Origin: Emcibacter sp.
GTDB taxonomy: Bacteria > Pseudomonadota > Alphaproteobacteria > Sphingomonadales > Emcibacteraceae
Assembly (NCBI GenBank): GCA_021647465.1
Contig: JAKIUQ010000007.1
Span: 1-64,000 of the forward strand
Reading direction: 5' to 3'
DNA length: 64,000 nucleotides
Shown: positions 34,038 through 42,911 of the stretch, piece by piece
Layout of the letters: each line of letters begins with the position of its first letter
Position numbering within the stretch: position 1 is the stretch's first letter
Position numbers and translations under genes: made by a program
Notes under the pieces: model-generated
Database searches by the model: none
Told to the model about the DNA's origin: nothing
What the model saw: only the letters and a program-made list of their open reading frames with translations

Positions 34038-37000
34038 TATACTAACTCCTCATGATCCAGATTTCCAGAGACACCGTCCGCCGGTTCGTCCATCCAATCC
34101 ACTTTATCCATTTTGCGGCAAATGACGAATTCATCGCGGTTTGAGCCAACCGTGCCGTAATAATTAAACCCGTAAGATAATTGAGCATAGCCCCCAATCA
34201 TATGGGTCGGCTTGACCACGGCGCGGGTCACAGAATTATGAATACCGCCCCGCTTGCCGGTTGTTTCAGCGCCGGGCGTATTGATGATTTTCTCCTGAGC
34301 GTGATACATCATGCACATGCCCTCATTGACCCGCTGAGAGACGACAGCGCGGCAGGCGATAGCACCATTCACATTATAAAGCTCGATCCAGTCATTATCC
34401 TCAACCCCGATCTTTTGGGCGTCAACCTCACTGAGCCAGACGATAGGCCCGCCCCGCGACAATGTCTGCATCAACAGATTTTCTGAATAGGTGCTATGGA
34501 TGCCCCATTTCTGATGCGGCGTAATCCAGTTCAAGGCAATCTGCGGATTACCATTATCCTTTAAGGTCTCAACCGGTTTTGTTGTCTTGGTATTAATCGG
34601 CGGTTTATAGACGCAGAATCCTTCTCCGAAATCACGCATCCAGCTGTGATCCTGATAGAATTGCTGCCGCCCGGTCAGGGTGCGCCAGGGGATCAATTCA
34701 TGAACATTGGTATAGCCCGCGTTGTAGCTCACATGTTCATCTTCCAGTCCTGACCATGTGGGGGATGAAATAATCTTGCGCGGCTGGGCCTGAACATCAC
34801 GGAAGCGAATTTTCTCATCCGCCTTGGGCAGGGCCAGATGCTTATGCTTGCGGCCGGTGATTTTCTCCAGCGCGCCCCATGCTTTTACGGCCACCTCACC
34901 ATTGGTTTCGGGTGCCAGAGATAAAATAACCTCTGTGGCATCAATATCCGTTTCAATGCAGGGCATCCCTTTTGAAACACCTTCATCAAGAACAACTCTG
35001 TTCAATTCCCCAAGGAATTTATATTCAGGCTCCGTATTCCACGCGATACCTTTGCCGCCATTACCGATTTTGGTCATAAGCGGGCCAAGGGCGGTGAATT
35101 TCTTATAGGTATCCGGATAATTCCGCACCACATCAATATAGGCGGGCATGGTTTTTCCGGGGATGGGATCAATTTCGCCTTTATTCCATTCCTTCACGTC
35201 CAGTCCCTGCCCTAATTCGGCGGGGGTGTCATGCAGGATCGGCAAGGCAACCACATCGGTTTCTTCGCCCAAATGTCCGGGACAAAGTTCTGAGAATTTC
35301 TCCGCCAGACCTTTATAAATATCCCAGTCGCTGCGGCTTTCCCATGCGGGGTCTACGGCGCGGCTGAGGGGGTGAATGAAAGGATGCATATCCGACGTAT
35401 TCAAATCATTTTTCTCATACCATGTGGCAGAGGGCAGCACGATATCAGAATACAGGCAGGTCGTTGACATACGAAAATCCAGAGTGACCACAAGATCAAG
35501 CTTGCCTTCCGGCGCGGTGTCATGCCAGACAACCTCGCTGGGTTTTTGCATACCCAACTGACCAATATCTTCGCTCATGACACCATTTTGAGTACCAAGA
35601 AGATGTTTCAGCATATATTCATGGCCCTTGCCGCTGGACCCCAGAATATTAGACCGCCAAATGAACATATTACGCGGGAAATTCTTCGGATTATCCGGAT
35701 CCTCGCACGACATTTTTAAAGAACCATCTTTCAAGCGGCCCGCAATATATTCTGCGGTCGGCTTGCCCGCAGCTTTGGCTTTTTTGGTGATCTCCAGGGG
35801 ATTTTCTTCCAACTGCGGCGCGGAAGGCAACCAGCCCATTCTTTCAGAACGCACATTACAGTCAATCAGGGAATAATCTTCCCATTTCTTCTTGTCCGCA
35901 AGGGGGGATAATATTTCATCCACGCCTAATTTTTCATAACGCCATTGATTGGAATGGTTATAAAAGAAGGATGTTGAATTCATATGACGGGGCGGGCGAT
36001 GCCAGTCAAGGGCAAAGGCCAGGGGAGCCCAACCGGTTTGCGGACGCAATTTTTCCTGCCCCACATAATGCGCCCAACCGCCGCCGGACTTACCAATACA
36101 ACCGCACATAACCAGCATATTGATCACACCGCGATAATTCATATCCATATGATACCAATGGTTCATGGCCGCCCCGATAATGATCATGGATCGTCCGCGT
36201 GTTTTATCGGCATTCTCGGCAAATTCGCGGGCAACCTTGATCACTTTCTCTCTGGGTACGCCGGTTATTTTCTCCTGCCATGCCGGGGTGTAAGGCTTGT
36301 CATCATCATAGCTTTTCGCCGTGTTATCCCCGCCCAGACCGTTATCCACACCGTAATTGGCAATCATCAAATCAAATACCGTGGCGACATATTTATCGCC
36401 GTCACGGGTTTTGATTTTCCGAACCGGAATATTATGAAATAAAACACTGTCATGATCCGTGGCTTTGAAGATTGGCTGATCATTTTCCTGATTGCCAAAA
36501 TAGGGAAAGCCCACGGACAAGACCTCATCATGGTTTTTCACCAATGATTTCTGAGGCCAGATTTCATGATCATTCTGCAGGTCCTTGGATTCAAGATTCC
36601 AATTACCATCTTCGCCCCAGCGCGAACCGATGGTACCGTTTGGAATCACCACTTCATTGGTATTGGCATCAATAACCGCTGACTTCCATTCCGGATTATT
36701 TTCCTGACCCAGATTATCTTCAAAATCAGAGGCCCGTAATGTGCGGCCCGCCACATAGACCCCGTCCTGACTATCAATCTGCACCAGAAACGGCATGTCA
36801 GAATAGAGCCGCGTGTAATCGTCAAAATATTCGCTTTGCGCATTCACATGATATTCACTCAGGATCACATGCCCCATGGCCATCGCCATCGCCGCGTCTG
36901 TTCCCTGACGGGGATTAAGCCATATATCGCTTAATTTGGCAACCTCGCTGTAATCCGGCGTAACGGCCACGGTTTTGGTACCTTTATAGCGCACCTCGGT

Positions 37001-37807
37001 AAAGAAATGGGCATCCGGCGTGCGGGTCTGGGGCACATTCGATCCCCAAGCCATAATATAAGAGGAATTATACCAGTCGGCACTTTCCGGCACATCGGTT
37101 TGTTCCCCCCAGACTTGTGGTGAGGCAGGCGGCAAATCACAATACCAGTCATAAAAACTCATGCAAGTACCGCCGATAAGGGATAGATAACGTGACCCCG
37201 CCGCATAAGAAACCATGGACATGGCCGGAATGGGCGAAAAGCCAATGACCCGATCCGGGCCATACGTCTTGGCAGTATAGATATTAGCCGCCGCAACAAT
37301 CTCATTCACCTCGTCCCACGAGGCCCGAACCATGCCACCAAGCCCGCGTATTTGCTTATAGCTTCTGGCTTTCTCCTGATCCTCAACAATTTTTCCCCAG
37401 GCAATAACCGGATCATTGTCCGTTTCTTTTGCCGCCCGCCACAGCTTCAGCAAGCGGCTTCTGATCATGGGATATTTCACCCGCGCTGAACTATATAAAT
37501 ACCAGCTATAGCTCGCCCCCCTTGCGCAGCCACGTGGCTCATGATTGGGCAAATCAGGGCGGGTGCGGGGATAATCCGTTTGCTGGGTTTCCCAAGTGAC
37601 CAAACCCCCTTTGACATAAATTTTCCAACTGCATGATCCTGTGCAATTCACCCCGTGCGTAGACCGCACGACCTTATCATGCGCCCAACGCCCCCGGTAT
37701 GCGCGCTCCCATCCACGGTCTTCTTGTGTGGTAATGCCGTGACCGTCTGAAAATACCTCAGGACGTTTTCTGGTAAAGAAGGTTAATTTATCTAGAAAAT
37801 GGCTCAT
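34037..37807 (-). CDS. narG: Respiratory nitrate reductase alpha subunit (molybdenum)
   Basis: This 1256-residue catalytic subunit of membrane-bound, cytoplasm-facing nitrate reductase binds bis-MGD and a 4Fe-4S cluster. Near the N-terminus HGVNCTGSCSWKIYVKGG supplies the His/Cys cluster ligands (~53-70). YCDLPPASPQVWGEQTDVPE includes the conserved region that holds the Mo-ligand Asp. There is no complete twin-arginine signal, as usual for NarG. It is 31 bases after narK2, so narK1-narK2-narGHJI-narM form one long transcript driven from near 40900. Confidence 0.97.
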   Translation of the reverse strand: MSHFLDKLTFFTRKRPEVFSDGHGITTQEDRGWERAYRGRWAHDKVVRSTHGVNCTGSCSWKIYVKGGLVTWETQQTDYPRTRPDLPNHEPRGCARGASYSWYLYSSARVKYPMIRSRLLKLWRAAKETDNDPVIAWGKIVEDQEKARSYKQIRGLGGMVRASWDEVNEIVAAANIYTAKTYGPDRVIGFSPIPAMSMVSYAAGSRYLSLIGGTCMSFYDWYCDLPPASPQVWGEQTDVPESADWYNSSYIMAWGSNVPQTRTPDAHFFTEVRYKGTKTVAVTPDYSEVAKLSDIWLNPRQGTDAAMAMAMGHVILSEYHVNAQSEYFDDYTRLYSDMPFLVQIDSQDGVYVAGRTLRASDFEDNLGQENNPEWKSAVIDANTNEVVIPNGTIGSRWGEDGNWNLESKDLQNDHEIWPQKSLVKNHDEVLSVGFPYFGNQENDQPIFKATDHDSVLFHNIPVRKIKTRDGDKYVATVFDLMIANYGVDNGLGGDNTAKSYDDDKPYTPAWQEKITGVPREKVIKVAREFAENADKTRGRSMIIIGAAMNHWYHMDMNYRGVINMLVMCGCIGKSGGGWAHYVGQEKLRPQTGWAPLAFALDWHRPPRHMNSTSFFYNHSNQWRYEKLGVDEILSPLADKKKWEDYSLIDCNVRSERMGWLPSAPQLEENPLEITKKAKAAGKPTAEYIAGRLKDGSLKMSCEDPDNPKNFPRNMFIWRSNILGSSGKGHEYMLKHLLGTQNGVMSEDIGQLGMQKPSEVVWHDTAPEGKLDLVVTLDFRMSTTCLYSDIVLPSATWYEKNDLNTSDMHPFIHPLSRAVDPAWESRSDWDIYKGLAEKFSELCPGHLGEETDVVALPILHDTPAELGQGLDVKEWNKGEIDPIPGKTMPAYIDVVRNYPDTYKKFTALGPLMTKIGNGGKGIAWNTEPEYKFLGELNRVVLDEGVSKGMPCIETDIDATEVILSLAPETNGEVAVKAWGALEKITGRKHKHLALPKADEKIRFRDVQAQPRKIISSPTWSGLEDEHVSYNAGYTNVHELIPWRTLTGRQQFYQDHSWMRDFGEGFCVYKPPINTKTTKPVETLKDNGNPQIALNWITPHQKWGIHSTYSENLLMQTLSRGGPIVWLSEVDAQKIGVEDNDWIELYNVNGAIACRAVVSQRVNEGMCMMYHAQEKIINTPGAETTGKRGGIHNSVTRAVVKPTHMIGGYAQLSYGFNYYGTVGSNRDEFVICRKMDKVDWMDEPADGVSGNLDHEELV

Positions 37808-37838
37808 AATAATTTCTCACTTAAGATTCTTGGTTGTT

Positions 37839-39455
37839 TTATGGGTTTTTCACATAAGCGCCGGGACGCAGATAGAACCACCAGTTGATAACGATACAAA
37901 TGCAATAGAATATGGCAAAACCATAAAGGGCATATTCAGGGGTTGCTGACTTGATCTCTTCGCCCAAAACTTTTGGAATGATAAAAGCACCGTAAGCCGC
38001 CACAGCGGAAGTCCAGCCCAGCACAGGGCCCGCCTGTTCTTTATCAAAAACCATGGCAATCGTGCGAAAAGTCGATCCGTTACCAATACCTGTTGCAGCA
38101 AAAAGAATGAGGAACAAGGTCAGGAAAGGTATAAAATACTGTTCCGGCGTCGCGGAGGCATAGGCCTGCTGCATAAAATACGCCACACCCAAGGCACAGG
38201 CCACCATAACAACAGAAACATATTGGGTCACCCGGGCGCCGCCAAACTTGTCCGACAGCATGCCGCCAAAGGGACGGATCAACGCCCCGATAAAAGGCCC
38301 GGTCCAGGCAAACATCAAAGCACTTGGGCCATTGGGGTTAACAATATTATGGGTCATAATCCCATCCACCATGATATGCTGATAGCCAAATATCACTTTA
38401 ATGGCCAGCCCAAAAGCCGCCGCAAAACCAATGAATGACCCAAAAGTCATGGTATAAATCACGGTCATGGCCCATGTATGCTTATTGTTGAAAATTTTAT
38501 ACTGGCGTTTCAAATTATCGCCGATTTGACCGGGGATCATCTTCAACAAGAATACCGTCAGAATAATCACCATAGGCAACACCAGCCATTTGCTTAACCC
38601 AAAGCCAGATGTGGGAAAACCCGATGTTGTTTCCGGCAACATAAGCCACAGACCGCAAGCCGCCGCGACAAAACCCAGGAACAACATGAAGGAAATCTTC
38701 ACAAAAACGCTCATGGGATTCCCGACATTGGGCGACACATGCTCATCCGTAATATTATTCATGCCAAACCAGCTGGCAAAGGCCAGAGGAACAAGGAATA
38801 ATAACCATACAAAACCCGCGTTATGAATGTAGGTTTCCGTACCAGCCGGAATTTTACCTATCAAGGTACCACTGGTATTTATCAATTCCATTGGCGCACC
38901 GCCAAAGATACCAAAAGTCATAAATAATGGCACCAGAATTTGCATGGTTGTTACCCCAAAGTTACCCAAGCCGGCATTCATGCCAAGAGAGTAGCCTTGA
39001 ATTTTTTTCGGAAAGAAAAAGCTGATATTGGACATGGAAGAGGCAAAATTACCGCCGCCAAGACCAGATAAGAAAGCCAACAGCTGAAACTGCCACAGGG
39101 GCGTATTGATATCCTGCAAGGCAAATCCGGTGCCAATGGCCGGGATCATCAATAATGCCGTGGTAAAGAAAACTGTATTGCGCCCGCCGGCAATTCGAAT
39201 AAAAAAGGTGCTGGGAATTCTAAGGGTCGCCCCGGTTAAGCCCGCGATGGCCATCAGGGTAAAAAGCTCCCCCTTGGCAATGGGAAAGCCCAGGTTCAAC
39301 ATCTGAACCGTAATGATGCCCCAATATAACCAAACCGCAAAGCCACATAAAAGACTGGGTATGGAAATCCATAAATTTCTCGTGGCTATCGCTTTTCCCG
39401 TTTTTTCCCATTGGTCAGGATCTTCGGGATTCCATCCACTGATATCTTTCGCCAT
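37839..39455 (-). CDS. narK: Nitrate/nitrite transporter, NarK2-type
   Basis: This 538-residue major facilitator protein has about 12 transmembrane helices and the nitrate-porter signatures GLGGGNFASSMSNISFFFPK (~130-150) and a second motif near ATGIGNGSTFRTIAM (~450-465). The longer hydrophilic N-terminus (NPEDPDQWEKTGKAIATRN) is typical of the NarK2 group, which exchanges nitrate for nitrite. It is the second of two adjacent porters; in Paracoccus the equivalents are fused in one protein. Confidence 0.93.
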   Translation of the reverse strand: MAKDISGWNPEDPDQWEKTGKAIATRNLWISIPSLLCGFAVWLYWGIITVQMLNLGFPIAKGELFTLMAIAGLTGATLRIPSTFFIRIAGGRNTVFFTTALLMIPAIGTGFALQDINTPLWQFQLLAFLSGLGGGNFASSMSNISFFFPKKIQGYSLGMNAGLGNFGVTTMQILVPLFMTFGIFGGAPMELINTSGTLIGKIPAGTETYIHNAGFVWLLFLVPLAFASWFGMNNITDEHVSPNVGNPMSVFVKISFMLFLGFVAAACGLWLMLPETTSGFPTSGFGLSKWLVLPMVIILTVFLLKMIPGQIGDNLKRQYKIFNNKHTWAMTVIYTMTFGSFIGFAAAFGLAIKVIFGYQHIMVDGIMTHNIVNPNGPSALMFAWTGPFIGALIRPFGGMLSDKFGGARVTQYVSVVMVACALGVAYFMQQAYASATPEQYFIPFLTLFLILFAATGIGNGSTFRTIAMVFDKEQAGPVLGWTSAVAAYGAFIIPKVLGEEIKSATPEYALYGFAIFYCICIVINWWFYLRPGAYVKNP

Positions 39456-39534
39456 ATTCCTATCCTTAAATCTAATATTTAAATCAACAGCAGAGGGATG
39501 AGAAACGAACCCTCACCCACTGCATCCTCAACAC

Positions 39535-40857
39535 TCAGGCTTGTTTCTCATTATTAATGTCATCCAGCTCCGGTAAATAGCGCGGACCTTTTAGCCCTGG
39601 CATATCCCGGCGATCCATACGGACAATGGCAAAATGCATCCAGACCAAGGCAATACCGATCAAAACAGTGAGCAACATGAAACAACTTGTCCAGACCCCG
39701 ATCAGATCATTCATAACGCCAAAAGCAATCGGCAGAAAAAATCCGCCCAATCCGCCAATCATGCCAACAACACCGCCAACAGACCCCACATGGCCCGGAT
39801 AATAAACCGGAATATGCTTGTAAACCGCTGCCTTGCCCAATGACATAAAGAAACCAAGCACAATGGTTAAAAATACAAATAGTTCGAGGGGGATAGTGAC
39901 ATTAAAACTTATGGGGCCATCAATGCCCGCCACGGTATAATCCGTTGAGGGATAGGACAAAATAAATGTGCAGGCAACGCAAACGCCGAAGGTCCAATAC
40001 ATCACCCTTCGGGCGCCAATCACATCTGATAACCATCCCCCCAAGGCCCGAAACACACTGCCCGGAAGCGCATAGGCCGCGGTCAGCATACCGGCCGTTT
40101 TAATGTCAAGGCCATAAGCCCCGATATAATAATGCGGCAGCCAAAGAGCCAAAGCCACAAAAGCCCCGAAAACAAAGAAATAATAAAGCGAGAAGCGCCA
40201 TACCTGCATATTCTTCAGAGGGGCCATTTGCTGTAGAAATGTCGCATGACTGATGCCCTTTTCACGGCGATCGCGAAGCGCGGGATCATCCTTGGTAAAG
40301 GCGTAAAACAATATGGCCGTGGTCAACAGAACGACAGAATAAACTTGCGCCACGCCCTGCCATTGACCATCCATAAGAATGAGCAGAAAAGGCGCCCCAA
40401 AAGTGGTGACCGCAGAGCCGACATTACCCATGCCAAAAATACCAAGCGCGGTGCCTTGACGTTCTTTGGGATACCATGTGGATACATAGGAAATCCCCAC
40501 TGCAAAACTGCCGCCGGCCAGACCAACCCCAAGAGCCGCCACAAGAAACATTGGATATGTTGTAACTTTCGTCAGAAGAAAGGCCGCCAGAGCCGTCACG
40601 ATCATCTGAAAGGTGTAAATAACCCGCCCGCCATATTGATCCGCCCATACCCCCAGAAAAATCCGGCTTAAAGATCCGGTTAATATGGGTGTCGCTACCA
40701 AAATACCAAATTCTGTATCCGTAAGACCTAATTGTATTTTGATTTTCAAACCAATGATGGAGAAAATTGTCCACACCGCAAAACAGACCGTAAAAGCCAG
40801 CGTACTTGCCGCCAAAGCCTGTTTTTGTTCTCCTCCGGTTACATTTGCAATATTCAT
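39535..40857 (-). CDS. narK: Nitrate transporter, NarK1-type
   Basis: This 440-residue major facilitator protein is the NarK1-type nitrate/proton symporter. Motifs are GVGLAGGSFAVGISYVSTWY (~105-125) and, in the second half, GKAAVYKHIPVYYPGHVGSVGGVVG (given in parts, ~355-380). ATG 40857 is preferred to the GTG at 40863 because AAAGGA lies 7 bases before it. It is the first gene of the nar transcript, with an FNR-like box about 86 bases upstream. A gap of 79 bases separates it from narK2. Confidence 0.93.
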   Translation of the reverse strand: MNIANVTGGEQKQALAASTLAFTVCFAVWTIFSIIGLKIKIQLGLTDTEFGILVATPILTGSLSRIFLGVWADQYGGRVIYTFQMIVTALAAFLLTKVTTYPMFLVAALGVGLAGGSFAVGISYVSTWYPKERQGTALGIFGMGNVGSAVTTFGAPFLLILMDGQWQGVAQVYSVVLLTTAILFYAFTKDDPALRDRREKGISHATFLQQMAPLKNMQVWRFSLYYFFVFGAFVALALWLPHYYIGAYGLDIKTAGMLTAAYALPGSVFRALGGWLSDVIGARRVMYWTFGVCVACTFILSYPSTDYTVAGIDGPISFNVTIPLELFVFLTIVLGFFMSLGKAAVYKHIPVYYPGHVGSVGGVVGMIGGLGGFFLPIAFGVMNDLIGVWTSCFMLLTVLIGIALVWMHFAIVRMDRRDMPGLKGPRYLPELDDINNEKQA

Positions 40858-40936
40858 AACCACATCCTTTTTAACAAAAAATACATTTATTAAACTTTCC
40901 TATGCCGCACATTAGGAAAAGGAGGCGGTTCATGAT

Positions 40937-40950
40937 TTGACTTTGATCAA
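40937..40950. promoter_or_regulatory. FNR/NNR-type box between narK1 and the NIT-Crp regulator gene
   Basis: TTGACTTTGATCAA matches TTGAT-N4-ATCAA with one change. It lies in the 216-base divergent region, about 86 bases from the narK1 start and 130 bases from the regulator start, so it could serve either or both. Confidence 0.65.
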
Positions 40951-41073
40951 TTATTGATATTTTACAAAAAGCGCCCCACAAGTATTTCAGCATTTTAAGC
41001 ACGAGAAAACTTGTGCCGCTTTTGAAACTGCTTTAACATTACGGCGGGTATATAAACGGTTAATGTAAAAATT

Positions 41074-42660
41074 ATGAATAAAACTCTTCTTTATCTCGGC
41101 AGCGCCCTACATGAAATGCAGACAGAACGGGGATGTGCCGTATTTTTTGTCAGCAGCCGTGGTCAGCTTTTTAAAAAAGAAATGCTTGAGGTATTTGACA
41201 GAAGTCAGGCGGCCTTTGAGAATATTCGTCTGGAATTAAAGAAATGGTACCAGGATGAGACCTTCGATGCGACGCTTCTCCAAAAAATGGAAGCTGTGCT
41301 CGATAATTCTGAAACCGTTAAATCCCGCCGGAATAAAATACTCAACCTTGAATTCACACCGACAGAGATTATCAGTGGCTATAGCCATAACGTCATCAGC
41401 CCCCTGATAGACATCATGGTTCTTATGGCTTTATTAAATAAGGAAAATAACTCCGCAAAAGTCAGTGCCTATTCTTACTTTCTGCAACTTAAAGAAAAAT
41501 ATGGCCGGGAAAGGGCGCTTGGCGTCCGGGGGCTGGTCACACAATCCTTTGACAATCGGGAATTTCTTGACCGTTTCCGGTTTCTTATTTCCGAACAAGA
41601 TAGTTTCAAACGCACATTCTTTGCCATGGCAAACGACCAGCAAAAAAATATATATAATTCCCTTATGAAGGGCGAAGCCGTGCGCGAGCTTTCTGAAATT
41701 CATGATGACTTGAAAAAAGGCAATAAGGTTTCCGTCTCTAAACTTGCCCCGGAATATTGGTTTAAAATGACTTCGGGTCAAATGGATCTGATGAAAAAGG
41801 TCGAAGAAAAGCTGGTAAAAACACTCCCCATAAATAACGCACCGGAAATCGAACCGTCTCAGGCGCCCCATGTCAAGGTCAGCCGTTCTGCCGAAAGCAT
41901 CAATGCGCAGCAAAGGGCTTTTATCGAAGAAATGCCCTTCTTTATCAATTTGCCGGAAGATATCCTGTCCAGTCTGTTACAACATGCACAGGTTCGGGAC
42001 TATAAAAAGGGCAATCTTCTGTTTCTGGAAGGCGAGGTTTCCAGTCGGCTTCACATCGTCCTGAGCGGCTGGGTCAAACTCTTCAAGGGCACCTCCAGCG
42101 GCCATGAAACTATTTTGCAAATGCTGTCCAGCGGCGATATGGTCGCCGAATCGGCTGTTTTCCTGAATGCCAATTACCCTGTCAGCGCGCAAGTGGTCAA
42201 AGAATCTGTTATCTTAACATTCCCCGCACCCATTATTCGTGAAAAAATAAAACTGCATAACGAACTCGCGCTCAGGGTATTGGACGGCATCTCCAAACAT
42301 TCCCATAGCTTAATTCAGGAATTCGAGAATATCCGGCTGAAACCGGCGGCGGAACGCGTCGGATGGTTTCTACTGAAGCTGTTGTTGGATCAGGGGAAAG
42401 TGCCGGATCTTATTGAGCTGCCCTATGATAAGTCGCTCATTGCCTCCTACCTTGATATGAAACCGGAAACATTTTCCCGTACCTTAAAAAAATTCAAGGA
42501 AAATGGTTTTGAAATAAACAAGAATTCTGTGATTCTCCCTAAAGTCAGTGCGCTTTGCGGTTTTTGCGACCATGACCTTGCGGCAGTCTGTTCAAAACAT
42601 AATACGCCTGAATGCTCTAATCCCGGTTGCGATCAGGAAATTGGACCAGAATATAAATAA
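41074..42660 (+). CDS. NIT nitrate-sensing domain fused to Crp/Fnr regulator with C-terminal Cys cluster
   Basis: This 528-residue soluble protein joins three parts. Residues ~1-260 look like an NIT nitrate/nitrite-sensing helical bundle: MQTERGCAVFFVSSRG with Arg19, and the second motif LKEKYGRERALGVRG with Arg147, correspond to the paired nitrate-contacting motifs known from NasR. Residues ~290-420 are a cyclic-nucleotide-binding-type beta barrel (LPEDILSSLLQHAQ, HIVLSGWVKLFKG, GDMVAESAVFLNANYP). Residues ~425-500 hold the Crp-type winged helix (DKSLIASYLDMKPETFSRTL). The tail has five Cys (LCGFC, AVCSK, PECSNPGC), perhaps a metal or Fe-S site. It has no N-terminal FNR cysteines. It is divergent from the nar operon and precedes moaA, so it probably controls nitrate respiration. 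No clear ribosome site is seen. The NIT assignment is from motif recognition. Confidence 0.78.
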   Translation: MNKTLLYLGSALHEMQTERGCAVFFVSSRGQLFKKEMLEVFDRSQAAFENIRLELKKWYQDETFDATLLQKMEAVLDNSETVKSRRNKILNLEFTPTEIISGYSHNVISPLIDIMVLMALLNKENNSAKVSAYSYFLQLKEKYGRERALGVRGLVTQSFDNREFLDRFRFLISEQDSFKRTFFAMANDQQKNIYNSLMKGEAVRELSEIHDDLKKGNKVSVSKLAPEYWFKMTSGQMDLMKKVEEKLVKTLPINNAPEIEPSQAPHVKVSRSAESINAQQRAFIEEMPFFINLPEDILSSLLQHAQVRDYKKGNLLFLEGEVSSRLHIVLSGWVKLFKGTSSGHETILQMLSSGDMVAESAVFLNANYPVSAQVVKESVILTFPAPIIREKIKLHNELALRVLDGISKHSHSLIQEFENIRLKPAAERVGWFLLKLLLDQGKVPDLIELPYDKSLIASYLDMKPETFSRTLKKFKENGFEINKNSVILPKVSALCGFCDHDLAAVCSKHNTPECSNPGCDQEIGPEYK

Positions 42661-42687
42661 TGAATATGCACAGATAAAAACAAATTT

Positions 42688-42701
42688 TTGATATATATCA
42701 A
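42688..42701. promoter_or_regulatory. FNR-type box upstream of moaA
   Basis: TTGATATATATCAA is an exact match to TTGAT-N4-ATCAA. If it acts at about -41.5, transcription would start near 42736, just ahead of the structured leader of moaA. Confidence 0.8.
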
Positions 42702-42761
42702 CAGTGGCTTTTTTTTTCCCTATATGTATAATTACAAGTGTCGAGCAAGGAAATAATATTC

Positions 42762-42908
42762 CCTGTTCCACTCCGAAGCCTTCGTTTCCTAAATCCTCGT
42801 CGGGGTTTTCCAAACCCTCTTCTGGACATGGTGCGCTGGCCGCAGACTGAATTATTCTGCCGGGTTATGGTGAAAACGCCATAGCCTCCCGTGCTTGGAA
42901 AGGAGAGA
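42762..42908 (+). ncRNA. Candidate molybdenum cofactor (Moco) riboswitch in the moaA leader
   Basis: The leader from about 42762 to the ribosome site is GC-rich and structured, unlike the AT-rich DNA around it. It contains CTCCGAAGCC near 42770, GGGGTTTTCC, the hairpin GCAGA/TCTGC (42842-42860), the hairpin TGGTG-AAAA-CGCCA (42868-42881) and GCCTCCCGT, then GGAAAGGAG. CCTCC at 42885-42889 can pair with the AGGAG ribosome site at 42901-42905, giving a means to block translation. The order of these elements resembles the Moco RNA motif (Rfam RF01055) as I remember it. Its position before moaA supports the call. It was not aligned to the covariance model. Confidence 0.72.
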
Positions 42909-42911
42909 AAA

